Shown: positions 55,044-64,000 of the stretch, in pieces
How positions within the stretch are numbered: the first letter of the stretch is position 1
Layout of the letters: every line of letters begins with the position of its first letter
Origin: Nemertoderma westbladi
Lineage: Eukaryota; Xenacoelomorpha; Nemertodermatida; Nemertodermatidae
DNA: 64,000 nt
Direction of reading: 5' to 3'
NCBI GenBank assembly: GCA_032718475.1
Contig: JAUCBJ010006937.1
Span: 183,788-247,787 of the forward strand
Notes under the pieces: model-generated
The model's input: the letters and a program-made list of their open reading frames with translations, nothing else
Told to the model about the DNA's origin: nothing
Database searches by the model: none
Translations under genes and position numbers: made by a program

Positions 55044-56250
55044 ATAGTGTGATAATGGAGTGTCTTTGTAGACTTTGAAAAAGCATTTGACAAATTGAAC
55101 CGTGTCAAGCTTATAATTAAACTTCACAAACTTGGTGTCAGCACTACGTTCCTGAAAGCTCTTTGGGCTATTATTTGTGTAAATTGTATCTTGGTTGTCA
55201 TTGGTTCACTTGTTACTTCTCCTATTACCCAGACAGACAATTGGTGTCCTTCAGGATGACAAAATGTCCCCTCATTTATTCGCACTTTTCGTCGCTGATC
55301 ACCCCGCTGCGTTGATTTTTACGGGAGTGCTTAGTGCTCACGTATGCTGACGATCTAGTGATAGTGGCTGATACCATCGAGCAAACACAGGACGCACTTA
55401 ATAGACTGTCATCTTACTGCAAAAATAACTCGCTGTCTGTCAACATTACAAAGACGGAGGCTGTGAAATTCCGCCGTGGTGGCCGATTGGCTGTTGCTGA
55501 CAAGTTTACATATAACAACAAGCAAATCAAATTTGTTTCCGGTTTCAACTACCTTGGTATTGTATAATAACTGCATTTAACTCGAATTCTGAACACCTAA
55601 AACATCGCTACAGTAAGGCTATTGCTGCCGCTGTCAGTCTATCCATCAAAGTAGACCGGCAAATAGTCTCACTGTCGTCAACGATGTGCCTCTACCAACA
55701 TGTGATCATTCCTTCTGCATTATACGGAGTGCCAGAGGTTTTAACCTAGATAGGGACAGCCGATCTGATTCAAGCTCACCTACGAAAGATCAAAGAGTTT
55801 TATTTCGAGTTGTGGGCAGGAGTTAGCAAGTTCTCGTCTTCCACTTCTGTTTTAAATGCTATAGAAGACACATCCTGTGACCCTCGGAAACTAACTCCTA
55901 CCAGATTATCTGGTTTTCGTCGACGCTTCGTGGCACAACATCTGAGCATCGGGCATCACTATCTGCTCTTTTTTGACTCGCGCTGTTGGAGACCAAAACT
56001 GACCTGTGTCTGTAAACTCTGCGGAGCGGCAGCAGGCTCACCAGACCATCTACTGTCCGATTGTTCCTGGGCTGAACCGGCGACAGGAGATTCCCTGCTT
56101 GCACGACTAAAAAAAGGTACATGAGGCAATAGCAACCCTGACAAACTGAGCAGAATCTGTCATTAGTATGCCTATAGTATATGAAATAGTACTCCCCTGT
56201 AATGTGCATGTCAAATGTCTTGTCCTAAGCACATATTTATAATATATAGT
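55044..56250 (+). pseudogene. LINE-E non-LTR insertion in F2
   Basis: The RT remnant reads VDFEKAFDKLNRVKLI, VLQDDKMSPHLFALFV, then (frame 55334-55567) LTYADDLVIVADTIEQTQDA with the catalytic YADD, and NYLGIV. The C-terminal part (55810-56124) holds a Cys/His knuckle (CVCKLCGAAAGSPDHLLSDC). Several shifts. AATCGAATAAATGG (55030-55043) and AATAGAATAAATGG (56251-56264) flank it, a 14-bp target duplication with one difference. Confidence 0.8.
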
Positions 56251-56440
56251 AATAGAATAAATGGCCTTCAGCGATGGAAAGTTCTTGCAATCTTTGAACT
56301 AAATCTCCGCTGTTTCTCAACGAAATTCAGATATTATTACATATTTGGAATCCCTGCAACGCAAGCTTTCTAATGAGATAAAAGATTGTTCACTAATGTA
56401 AAGAATGGTGACGATAGGAGATGTGCAATTTCGCAAAAGA
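56251..56440. mobile_element. F2 copy 2, right arm
   Basis: Continues GAATAAATGGCCTTCAGCG, TTTCTCAACGAAATTCAGAT and ACGCAAGCTTTCTAATGA, then breaks at about 56440, where copy 3 begins. Confidence 0.75.
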
Positions 56441-56935
56441 CCCCCCATTTATTATATTTAATAAATACACAATATTCTAGAACGTGTTATTTATTTTAAG
56501 AGTTGGTAGGCAACAGCAGAATGCCTATCCAATAGATCTATTGCCTAGCTATTCATACTTAAACAAAATGTTCCAAAACAACGTGTATTTATTAAATAGA
56601 ATAAATGGCCTTCAGCGAAGGATAATTCTTTCAATCTTTAAACCCCTATATCTCAGCTGTTTCTAAACGAAACTCAGATTTGGAATCTTTGCAACGCAAG
56701 CTTTCCAATGACATCTACAAACTGAGGCCAATGTAAAGAATGGCCATGATACGGAGGCCGTGCGATTTCGCAAAAAAAAATTTCAAAACCCTTATAAAAA
56801 CATTTACAGGCAAAATATAAAATTTCAACTTCATGTGACATCGACGGTGAGTGGAACTAGTTGTGTTTCAAATTCTAAGCATTATGATAAAGATTTGTAG
56901 AAAAATTTGGGGGGGGGGGGGGGTGGGGAGTTCCA
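56441..56935. mobile_element. F2 foldback element, copy 3 (left arm truncated)
   Basis: Starts at CATTTATTATATTTAATAA, has the centre near 56540 and a full right arm ending in a G run (56908-56925). Confidence 0.75.
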
Positions 56936-57230
56936 TGGTGTACAATTGTACGAAATAATTATGACCCTTTAAATTATCTACGGCTACTATTTAATTTATA
57001 AATGATAAATTATAATTTTATTATATATAATTTTTAATGAATTTCGAATTAAAGTTAATTGGAATTTCTGAGTAAATTGTTGTGTTTTACTGTAGTACTG
57101 GTTGGTTGGTACCTCATTGGGGCGGTTATACTTTATCTTTTAGAAAAAAAATATCCTGGATAATCATAAAATTAACAACATTATCACTCCATGTAATTTT
57201 GGAAAAAGTTTTTTAGATCGATAAAAGTAA
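56936..57230. other. AT-rich stretch
   Basis: No gene. ATCACTCCATGTAAT at 57183-57197 recurs at 57554-57568, just outside the inverted repeat described next. Confidence 0.5.
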
Positions 57231-57558
57231 TGATTCAATTATTAATTATATGTTCAGATATTATAAGATATTATAAATATATTTCGGGCACAAATAATGT
57301 CCATTATCAATATAATAAGTACTGGAATAGGTACAACTATCATACCGGTGTGCAATTTTTTACATTCAGTAGTTCTATAGTTAGTGCTTAGTGGTCATAT
57401 TTACTGTACCGGTATCATACCGTAGACTAGACCTACATCCATACCCTGATAGTTGTACCTATTCCAGTACTTATTATATTGATAATGGACATTATTTGTG
57501 CCCGAAATATATTTATAATATCTTATAATATCTGAACATATAATTAATAATTGAATCA
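57231..57558. repeat. Perfect 112-bp inverted repeat with 104-bp spacer
   Basis: 57231-57342 and 57447-57558 are exact reverse complements by eye over all 112 bases (outer end TGATTCAATTATTAATTATA, inner end ACAACTATCA). The spacer contains ACCGGT words. Confidence 0.9.
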
Positions 57559-57891
57559 CTCCATGTAATATTTATAAATATAATATAATTTTAATAATTC
57601 AATTGAATATAAATGTTCCACAAAGATATATGGTAAAAACAGCTGATGAAATAATAATGAATTAAAACTAACTTGGTTTTGTTGGTTTGGTGCCCAATGG
57701 GACAGTCAGACGTTCATCACCACAACGGTCATTGTCAACTAAATAAAATAAATAATATTATTTAAATCTAATCTCCAAACAAGGGGGGGGGGGGGGGGGT
57801 CTGGCTTAGTATCTCGATCATTCCCTAAATATCCGTTAATGGCACAAAATCTTTTTGGTGTGTTTAAAAAATTCAATTAATTTCAAATATT
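57559..57891. other. AT-rich stretch with G run
   Basis: A G run of about 18 lies at 57783-57800. Nothing else was recognised. Confidence 0.4.
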
Positions 57892-58403
57892 AAGGGAAAG
57901 AAGCAGGTTAAAGGGCGGTTTTCTAACCAAAACAGTAAGAATAAACGAACTTTATTTTATTGAAGCAGTCGGTTTGCGACACTATCTGCATAAGTAACTA
58001 TGATGTAGTGATATATCTTTATATTTTATTACATTGGGTAACAATACAGTTTTAAGGTTTTCACAATTTAAGCGCCCTCTAGTATTCAATTCATCCTACA
58101 TACATCATATCTACATCATCATCTACATACATATATACATACACACCTACATACACCACATATAAGAAAATACGAATATAAATTATTTGTACCGGGGGAT
58201 TAATACTTTGGGGACTGCCCTTGAAACACTTTTATATACACCGCTTATTTTATGAAACACTAATTAACACATTAACACAAATTTTTTCATAAACGTTTTT
58301 TCTACTGACTGACTGTCTGACCATATAGTTTCCCTTAATTGGTAAAGTGATCGTTTATTGTTTTGGTTAGAAAAGCCCGTATTTGTAACCTGATCCTTTC
58401 CCT
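57892..58403. mobile_element. Small inverted-repeat element (MITE), about 510 bp
   Basis: The left end AGGGAAAGAAGCAGGTTAAA with TTTTCTAACCAAAACAGTAA is matched in reverse by the right end CGTTTATTGTTTTGGTTAGA with AACCTGATCCTTTCCCT. No ORF of note. The target duplication is unclear. Confidence 0.65.
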
Positions 58404-58480
58404 CAATTGGTAAAGTGGCCGTTTATTGTTTGTGTTAGAAAAGCCTGCCACTGTAACCTGCCCCTTTCCCTCAATTGGTT
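58328..58480. repeat. 70-bp tandem duplication of the MITE end
   Basis: TTTCCCTTAATTGGTAAAGT (about 58328), TTTCCCTCAATTGGTAAAGT (about 58398) and TTTCCCTCAATTGG (about 58467) mark two and a bit units, each carrying CGTTTATTGTTT and TTAGAAAAGCC. Confidence 0.8.
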
Positions 58481-59720
58481 TATTATTACACTTATAAAAA
58501 AATACGTTTATAAAAAAAATTGTAAAAAAAGTGTAGGGCCTATAATAAAATAAGCGCATTTTAAGCGGTATAGTGTATACCGTAGGGTACCGGTATATAA
58601 AAGTGTTTAAAGGGACGGTTCCTAAAGTAATTATACCCTGTACCGGTATTAATGATATTATACAATACGAAAACTAAAACTAATGATATTCATCTTTACT
58701 TCTTTAGGCCCCTAATTGATATTTAAGGTTTTTATTTTTATTTTTAAAATTTAACTTATTAAGCAGCTAGTTATTATACAGTTAACGGTATAAAATTACT
58801 TAATTAATTAATTACTACAACCACCATCGCAACATACTGACATACGACAATCAGACAACGGCAACTAACCTAGCGCTCAAATCAGTTTTGTACAAACCAC
58901 TGGCAGTGGCAATGGTTAGATACTGCAGTACAGGGGACCTCTCTTGAATGCAGTCAGCAGTGTGCAGACAGTTCTGCAGTTTTCTGCATTCTATTTGCAA
59001 TTTTCTGCTCTTTTATTTTTTCAAATCGTTTATTGTTTTGGTTCCTTTCTGCTTCCTTTATTTTTCAATTTTTTTCGTGATTTGTTGTGATTCTGAAATC
59101 AGCAGGCAGGAGGGTCCCCTTCCCTGTATCTAACCAGTGCCCAAACCTACAAACCACTTACGTCACGTACGTCTACACATTTTTTTATATACAGTAGGCC
59201 TAATTTAATTGTATGACTGCGAAATTTCCGACATTGCACATTGTTGCCATAGATAGATGACCCGAAGAATAGTTAATTTTAAAATTATACCCCTACCCAC
59301 TACCTCTGCTACCTAGCACACTCAGAAACTCTGACACTAGCAGCCTAGTACTCAACAGTGTTGAATCAATTACTTCGTCAACACTTAATTAAATATAAAA
59401 ATATAAAACTACGATACCTGTACCGGTACAAGAATAATTACATATGCCAGTATGCCTACCACTGTAATAATAACTAGGCCTAATAGCCTACTGTAATAGA
59501 CTGATAGGGTAGGCTATTGCACGAAGAAGGCATAAAAATAGAGTCAAAAGTAAAAATATCATCTTTATAATGTAACTTAAACTTCTAGCTGTCTAGGGCT
59601 GTAGGGGCCTACATATCAAAACATGCTGACATGCTAACAGGTAGGCCTAACTGCTAACAGCCAGACAGCCGGCATTATTATAGTTCTGTAGTTAGCCAGT
59701 TACGTAGTACAGTAGTAGGC
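58481..59720. other. Non-coding stretch
   Basis: TAGGCCTA and ACCGGTAC words are common. No gene or structured repeat I can defend. Confidence 0.4.
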
Positions 59721-60059
59721 CTACAGCTGTACAGTAGTAGACAGTGAGTCTGAGTGAAAAAAATGTAAACAAAAAAACACACCCGTTATACGCAGACTTT
59801 GATGTCGATGGGTTCCGGATGAAGTTATGTTTGCGGGGGAGGCTGTGCGAGAAGTGCCGGTCCCAGTAGCGGCACCAGTACTGGTGCAGGTTCCAGTGCC
59901 GGTACCAACACCAGTACCGGAAGCCGTACTTTTACTGGCACCCGAACCAGTACCGGCACCCGTACCGGATCCAATTTGCCTAAACGATGATGTACCAACC
60001 AAACCCTCATCTTCTTCATTATCATTATCCCATTTTGATTTTACTATAGGCCTATCCAT
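59721..60059 (-). CDS. Doubtful 112-codon ORF with Gly-Thr repeat
   Basis: The first 35 residues (MDRPIVKSKWDNDNEEDEG, LVGTSSFRQIG) look like genuine acidic protein sequence. The middle is a Gly-Thr/Gly-Ser run made by the 59845-59975 minisatellite, and the end is non-descript. A CAG just upstream of the ATG could be a splice acceptor. The plus strand of the same repeat is also open (Val-Pro run). A first coding exon of a larger minus-strand gene is possible but unproven. Confidence 0.2.
   Translation of the reverse strand: MDRPIVKSKWDNDNEEDEGLVGTSSFRQIGSGTGAGTGSGASKSTASGTGVGTGTGTCTSTGAATGTGTSRTASPANITSSGTHRHQSLRITGVFFCLHFFHSDSLSTTVQL
59845..59975. repeat. Degenerate CCAGTACCGG minisatellite
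   Basis: Imperfect 6- and 12-bp units such as CCAGTACCGGCACC and CCAGTGCCGGTACC. Open in several frames for compositional reasons. Confidence 0.8.
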
Positions 60060-60403
60060 AATCCTGATAATCTATTCATGCTATTACCAGATTACAGTCT
60101 GACAGTATTAAACGGCTGAACGGTCCTAGCGCAGTAGCGGTGGTACTGAAGTAGCAATGTAACAGCTGAACAGTTCCCTAACACTGTACAGCTGTAACAC
60201 ACTAACTGCACTGTGACTGTACCTAGTCCTGCAGTCCATAGCACAAAGTCACTACTGCACTGAGTCAGTACAGCAGTAGCAGTACGGCAGTACGGCACCG
60301 GTACCTCTATTAATTACAAATTAGTCAGCCTACACATTGCCGCAGTGCCAGTCTGCCAATCGTAACAATACAGATATGGGGCGCCGTTCTGGTCAAATGC
60401 ACA

Positions 60404-60523
60404 TGTCATTCTCGCGACGAGATATCATTCTCGCGACGAGATATCATTCTCGCGGCGAGATGTCATTCTCGCGGCGAGATGTCATTCTCGCGACGAGATG
60501 TCATTCTCGCGACGAGATGTCTA
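60404..60523 (+). repeat. 19-bp tandem array (GAGATGTCATTCTCGCGAC), direct half
   Basis: About six units of 19 bp with ATATC/ATGTC and GAC/GGC alternation. Each contains TCTCGCGACGAGA or TCTCGCGGCGAGA, a short interrupted palindrome. Confidence 0.95.
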
Positions 60524-60626
60524 TTACAGTAGGTTCCTGGGAAATGCTGGCCACCTGAATGGTTTTTTAGTTATACAGTAGTGTGTCGAGTTGAGAATGT
60601 TTTCCTTGTTTTTTTGTGACCAAAAA

Positions 60627-60816
60627 ACGAGAATGACATCTTACTGCGAGAATGACATCTCGCTGCGAGAATGACATCTCGATGCGAGATTCTCGCAGCG
60701 AGAACACATTCTCGGTGCGAGAAGTCAATCTCGCTGCGAGATTCTCGCAGCGAGAACACATTCTCGGTGCGAGAAGTCAATCTCGCTGCGAGAATGTATT
60801 CTCGCAATAGCGAGAA
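60627..60816 (-). repeat. 19-bp tandem array, inverted half with variant units
   Basis: The first three units (CGAGAATGACATCTCGCTG) are the reverse complement of the 60404 array. Then units alternate with GAACACATTCTCGGTGCGAG and AAGTCAATCTCGCTGCGAG, a two-part 52-bp-like pattern repeated twice. 103 bases of unrelated sequence separate the two arrays. Confidence 0.9.
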
Positions 60817-60819
60817 TAC

Positions 60820-61010
60820 CCTTAATATCGTTATACCCTTATTTGTCTTTATATATTAACTATGAAAATCATATCTTTAATTCAAATCAATAAAAAAATA
60901 AAAATAAACACATTCAGTTAATCCGCTTTGGTCATGTTAACATATTTGCAATATCTTGTAAACCAAATCTACTGTACTGCCAACCAAACTGCTTTTGATG
61001 TTAAACTACT
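60820..61010. other. AT-rich spacer
   Basis: No feature seen. Confidence 0.4.
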
Positions 61011-61015
61011 GCTTT

Positions 61016-61309
61016 TCAAAATCTGAAAGAGTTAAGTGTTATTCCCGTTGTAAACCCCTTTGAATGTTTACACCCAATTAGCACATGTTCCTCATCCTGT
61101 AAGGATTTTCCATCCCAACTGCATACACTCTCTCTCTGTGAAGCCTTTGAATTGCAAATTGAGCTTGGTTGGCCCTGTTTCAATCCGATATTGCTTATGA
61201 ATTCAATAGAGTTGTTATAGTACATACTGCGTACATGTAGATGATATAGATCTGCACATTGCTTTGCCACAACCCGTTGTCTGCCACGGTATATAGTTCC
61301 CGCATTCAT
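61016..61309 (-). pseudogene. LINE C-terminal knuckle fragment
   Basis: One 97-codon minus frame ends SVCSWDGKSLQDEEHVLIGC followed by KHSKGF. The C...C/D-DEEHVLxxCKH pattern resembles the zinc knuckle that closes ORF2 of several non-LTR families. The rest is not informative. Confidence 0.4.
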
Positions 61310-61436
61310 TTGGCTGGATCGCCCCTTTTAAATAGAACAACTAGTCGTGATATAGACCATGAAACAGGGTAAGAACCATACTATACTCAGATATCCAGTA
61401 AAAATCCAAACCAAAGTCATTAACCATGCCACAGGT

Positions 61437-61495
61437 TCAGTGGCGGATCTAGGATTTCTCCAAGGGGGGGGGGGGGGGGGGGGGGGCACGACCAA
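61437..61495 (+). repeat. Transposon-end-like sequence with G run
   Basis: CAGTGGCGGATCTAGGATTT followed by CTCCAAGG and more than 20 G. CAGTGGCGGATC-type ends are familiar from hAT-like repeats in many animals. The other end was not found. Confidence 0.5.
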
Positions 61496-61819
61496 GTGAA
61501 AAAAAAAATTATATATCATCTATTATAGCGACAGGAAATTTGACACTAGTGGTCGAATTTCTGGTTGAAAATGATGAACTCGGGGTTTTGTGGGTTTTAT
61601 ATCTTTCAATATTAAATTATTCAATTTTAATTAACCCTTTACTGCATGAATTATTGATGCTCCATAGAAAAAAATTATTTTGGTGTTTTTCAGTCATTTG
61701 GGTGTAAAAAAACTAAAAATTGGGAAAATTTTTTTTTAAAAATATACTAGCACTTTTTTCACCACTGTTGCACTAGTGCAACATCATGCATAAAGGGTAT
61801 AGAAATATACATAATATTT

Positions 61820-61985
61820 GGCGAATTGTAAAGATGATTGTTTTCTTGATTCTTGTGTTGTATGGTTTTATGAGGGTTATGAATTCCATGGAATATATAA
61901 AAATGGCATGAGACATCTCAAAATTCTATATTTCAGCGGTAGGTCGAAAATTTGGTGCTAGCACCAATTTTTGAAAATCCTTGCT
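61820..61985 (-). repeat. One unit of the 163-bp satellite, inverted
   Basis: The reverse complement reads AAATTGGTGCTAGCACCAAA, GAGATGTCTCATGCC and TTCCATGGAATTCA in the unit order seen at 19111-19270. Just upstream, TTAACCCTTTACTGCATGA (61631-61649) and TCATGCATAAAGGGT (61784-61798) form a small inverted pair with a TTAA at the left, reminiscent of the piggyBac-like ends. Confidence 0.65.
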
Positions 61986-61989
61986 GCCA

Positions 61990-63044
61990 TACAGAAGAAA
62001 TTATAAATGATGTTTCCTCTGATCAGTACTTGGTTGATTCTGAATAGACTCTTTCCTACATGCCATTACCTCGTGTTTCAGCATGCCGTTCCAGTCAGTA
62101 AATTTTACATGACAGAGATGTGTTATATAAATTAATGTTATTTTTTTCCAAGAAATTTCAATATTGGTTTCATTGAAGTCAATATCTGCATTAGTTGTAT
62201 GTAACACTTCTGATATCCATTCTCCATTCACATTACATGATTGCTACTCGTTTCGATGTTTGAATCGATATTTTTATTGCAGCTGTACTTCACCAAACTC
62301 ATTAGCGTCTCTCTCCAACACCACCAATGGTTGGATATAAGGGATATCCAACGACAAGGCTATTGGAGTCTGTTTGGATTTGATTGATTGATTGGACAGC
62401 AAAAATGAAAATGTAACCTGAGTTCGTAACTCTCGTATATTGTTTTGGTTAGAATAATCTTACACTGTAACCTGTTCCTTTACCTCAATTAATAATTAAC
62501 ATTAATTAGCTTTAATAATGGTTGTCGGCGTTGGTTGTCGGCTATCGGTTGTCGGCACTATAGCGTTTACACTCATACAGTCTCTTGGGATGCCTGGATA
62601 TGACGGCGTAATCAAGTTCACTCACCCAGGTAGTCCTGGGTGAAGTGGGTGAAGTCCCTCTTCTAAATGATAGATCTCTACCACATATTACTTTACCACT
62701 ATTCAGTGAATTATAATTATCATACCACAGTTAGTTAGGTAATTGCTAATAATTTCTAAAATTGACAGAGTTGGGATTAGTTCAGAGCGCTTTTATTTTT
62801 TTTAGAATAATATTTTAATGCACGAAACGTCACAACAAAACATAATTATTACGAATTCAGTACAGTACTAACTCCTCCACCACTACCTACTGTATAGCTA
62901 TATAGGGCCTGTATAACATGCGTCTGTCATACATAATACTCAATATAATACTAATAATAATAAATACGCGTTTTAAATAATGTGTCTTTTGCTAAATTTC
63001 ACCCTTCATATCATCGCCATTATTCACATTAGCCGTGATTTATT
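61990..63044. other. Non-coding stretch
   Basis: A relative of the CAGGTTA/CCAAAACAATAAAC repeat lies at 62437-62490. GGTTGTCGGC words repeat at 62520-62560. No gene was seen. Confidence 0.4.
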
Positions 63045-63475
63045 TATATCATTAGAAATATGTAACAAAGTCAGAATTTCGTTGACAAACACCTGGGATA
63101 TAGGCGGTCAAAGATTGCAAGAGTTATCGTTCGATGGATGCCCTCAATTTATTATATTTAATAAATACACAACATTCTAGAACGTGATATTTATCTCATG
63201 AGTATGTGTGCAACTAACAACGGTATGCCTACGCAATATCACTAGTGCGTAATGAGTAGCTGCACATACATAAACAAAATGTTCCAGAACGTTGTGATAT
63301 TATGAAATAGAATACAATTCCTCATGGTTACGATGTTTTTTGCAATCTTTAAATGGTTTCCGTATATCTCAGCTGTTTTTCCACGAAATTCATACATTGT
63401 TTCAATTTTCAAGCATTAAAGATTTGTATAAAAATTGGGGGGTGGGAGGGTGGGTGGGGTCCGTGTCATCAGAAA
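63045..63475. mobile_element. F2 foldback element, copy 4
   Basis: Left arm AAATATGTAACAAAGTCAGA, ATTTATTATATTTAATAAAT; centre near 63240; right arm ends in a G-rich run (63436-63460) then GTCCGTGTCATCAGAAATG. Confidence 0.75.
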
Positions 63476-63558
63476 TGAAACTGGCCAAAAATTACGGATT
63501 ATTTACATTTAGTACTCTAAATGTTAGGTCAACTATTAAGTGCAATGTCTACTAAATG

Positions 63559-64000
63559 CACCATGTCCTGGAATATAGTGTCGTTATTCAGGTACACCCC
63601 CCCCCCCCCCTCCCCCACCACAAATTTTTCTACAAATCTTAATGAGATTGAATGAAATTAGAAGCAGAGATTGTTTCACTTACTTCCCTTCTCCCTGGGT
63701 GTGCCGGAGATTATTATTTTTTCATCTTTAGCTACAAGCGTTTAAAAAAAGGTGTCTCCGGGGATATTACACCAGTTACACCGCAGTTATTTGTCAACCT
63801 TATAGTGATTTATTGGAACCAATGGAAAACGCGCACGCAAGGATTCAAAAAATACAAAACATTTGAATTTGGTTGGGAAATAGCTGAGATATGGGAAGTC
63901 GGAAGTTGCATGTACTTGCTTCCTATGCAAGCCATTTATTCTATTTAATCAATATACCATATTCTGGAACATTTTGTTTATCCAATACGCAGCTGGGCAA
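63559..64000. mobile_element. F1 foldback element, second copy, cut by the window edge
   Basis: Starts CACCATGTCCTGGAATATAG like the copy at 40091, with a C run (63597-63615), GGTTGGGAAATAGCTGAGAT and CCATTTATTCTATTTAATCA in the same order. Only the left arm and part of the centre are inside the window. The base pair before it is TG rather than TA. Confidence 0.85.

Noticed and set aside
60337-60859. CRISPR-like regular repeats and several ORFs
   Set aside because: Units are contiguous with no spacers, and the context is a eukaryotic genome; the ORFs are repeat by-products.
62001-62231. 76-codon minus ORF
   Set aside because: No motif, no splice or start context, and not long enough to stand out in this sequence.

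Overview
This is animal nuclear DNA, AT-rich, and packed with transposable elements. Reasons: spliced-gene signals, C2H2 zinc-finger and MANEC-domain proteins of metazoan type, tRNA-derived SINEs, several non-LTR retrotransposon lineages, BEL/Pao and Ty3/Gypsy remnants, and a Penelope-like element. Frequent TAGGCCTA and ACCGGTAC words, together with these repeat families, suggest a marine invertebrate deuterostome (an echinoderm is my best guess). That placement is weak and rests on general impression only.

Host genes are few. A nine-finger TFIIIA-like gene lies on the minus strand (30339-31355) and an intronless LRP11-like MANEC type I membrane protein lies on the plus strand (36884-37789). 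One isolated 146-bp exon with good splice sites (21332-21477) belongs to a gene I cannot name. A block of unassigned short ORFs (3304-7118) has no recognised domain and may be a decayed mobile or virus-like element.

Layout. 1-3300: BEL/Pao pol remnant and its probable LTR. 3300-7120: unassigned ORF block. 7250-18240: LINE-A copies, a Gypsy integrase remnant, a Mutator-like foldback element, and a CR1/Jockey-like LINE (LINE-C) sitting in the tail of a LINE-A copy. 18244-19816: a TTAA-flanked piggyBac-like element carrying a 163-bp satellite. 23496-29840: LINE-B with a SINE inside it, then LINE-D broken by two TAA-flanked inverted-repeat elements. 38649-41000: a frame-preserving minisatellite with higher-order structure, interrupted by a TA-flanked foldback element. 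42717-48535: LINE-B split by a 4.3-kb Penelope-like element that carries reverse transcriptase, a GIY-YIG endonuclease and a hammerhead-like ribozyme motif. 48840-53168: LINE-B split by a hAT-like composite with 8-bp target duplications, itself full of nested elements. 54130-64000: related foldback elements (F1/F2), another LINE insertion, a perfect 112-bp inverted repeat and short tandem arrays.

Most of the window is therefore a record of nested insertions. In several cases the target-site duplications can be read directly, and these fix the order of events. Family names LINE-A to LINE-E, F1, F2 and FB2 are labels used only in this answer.
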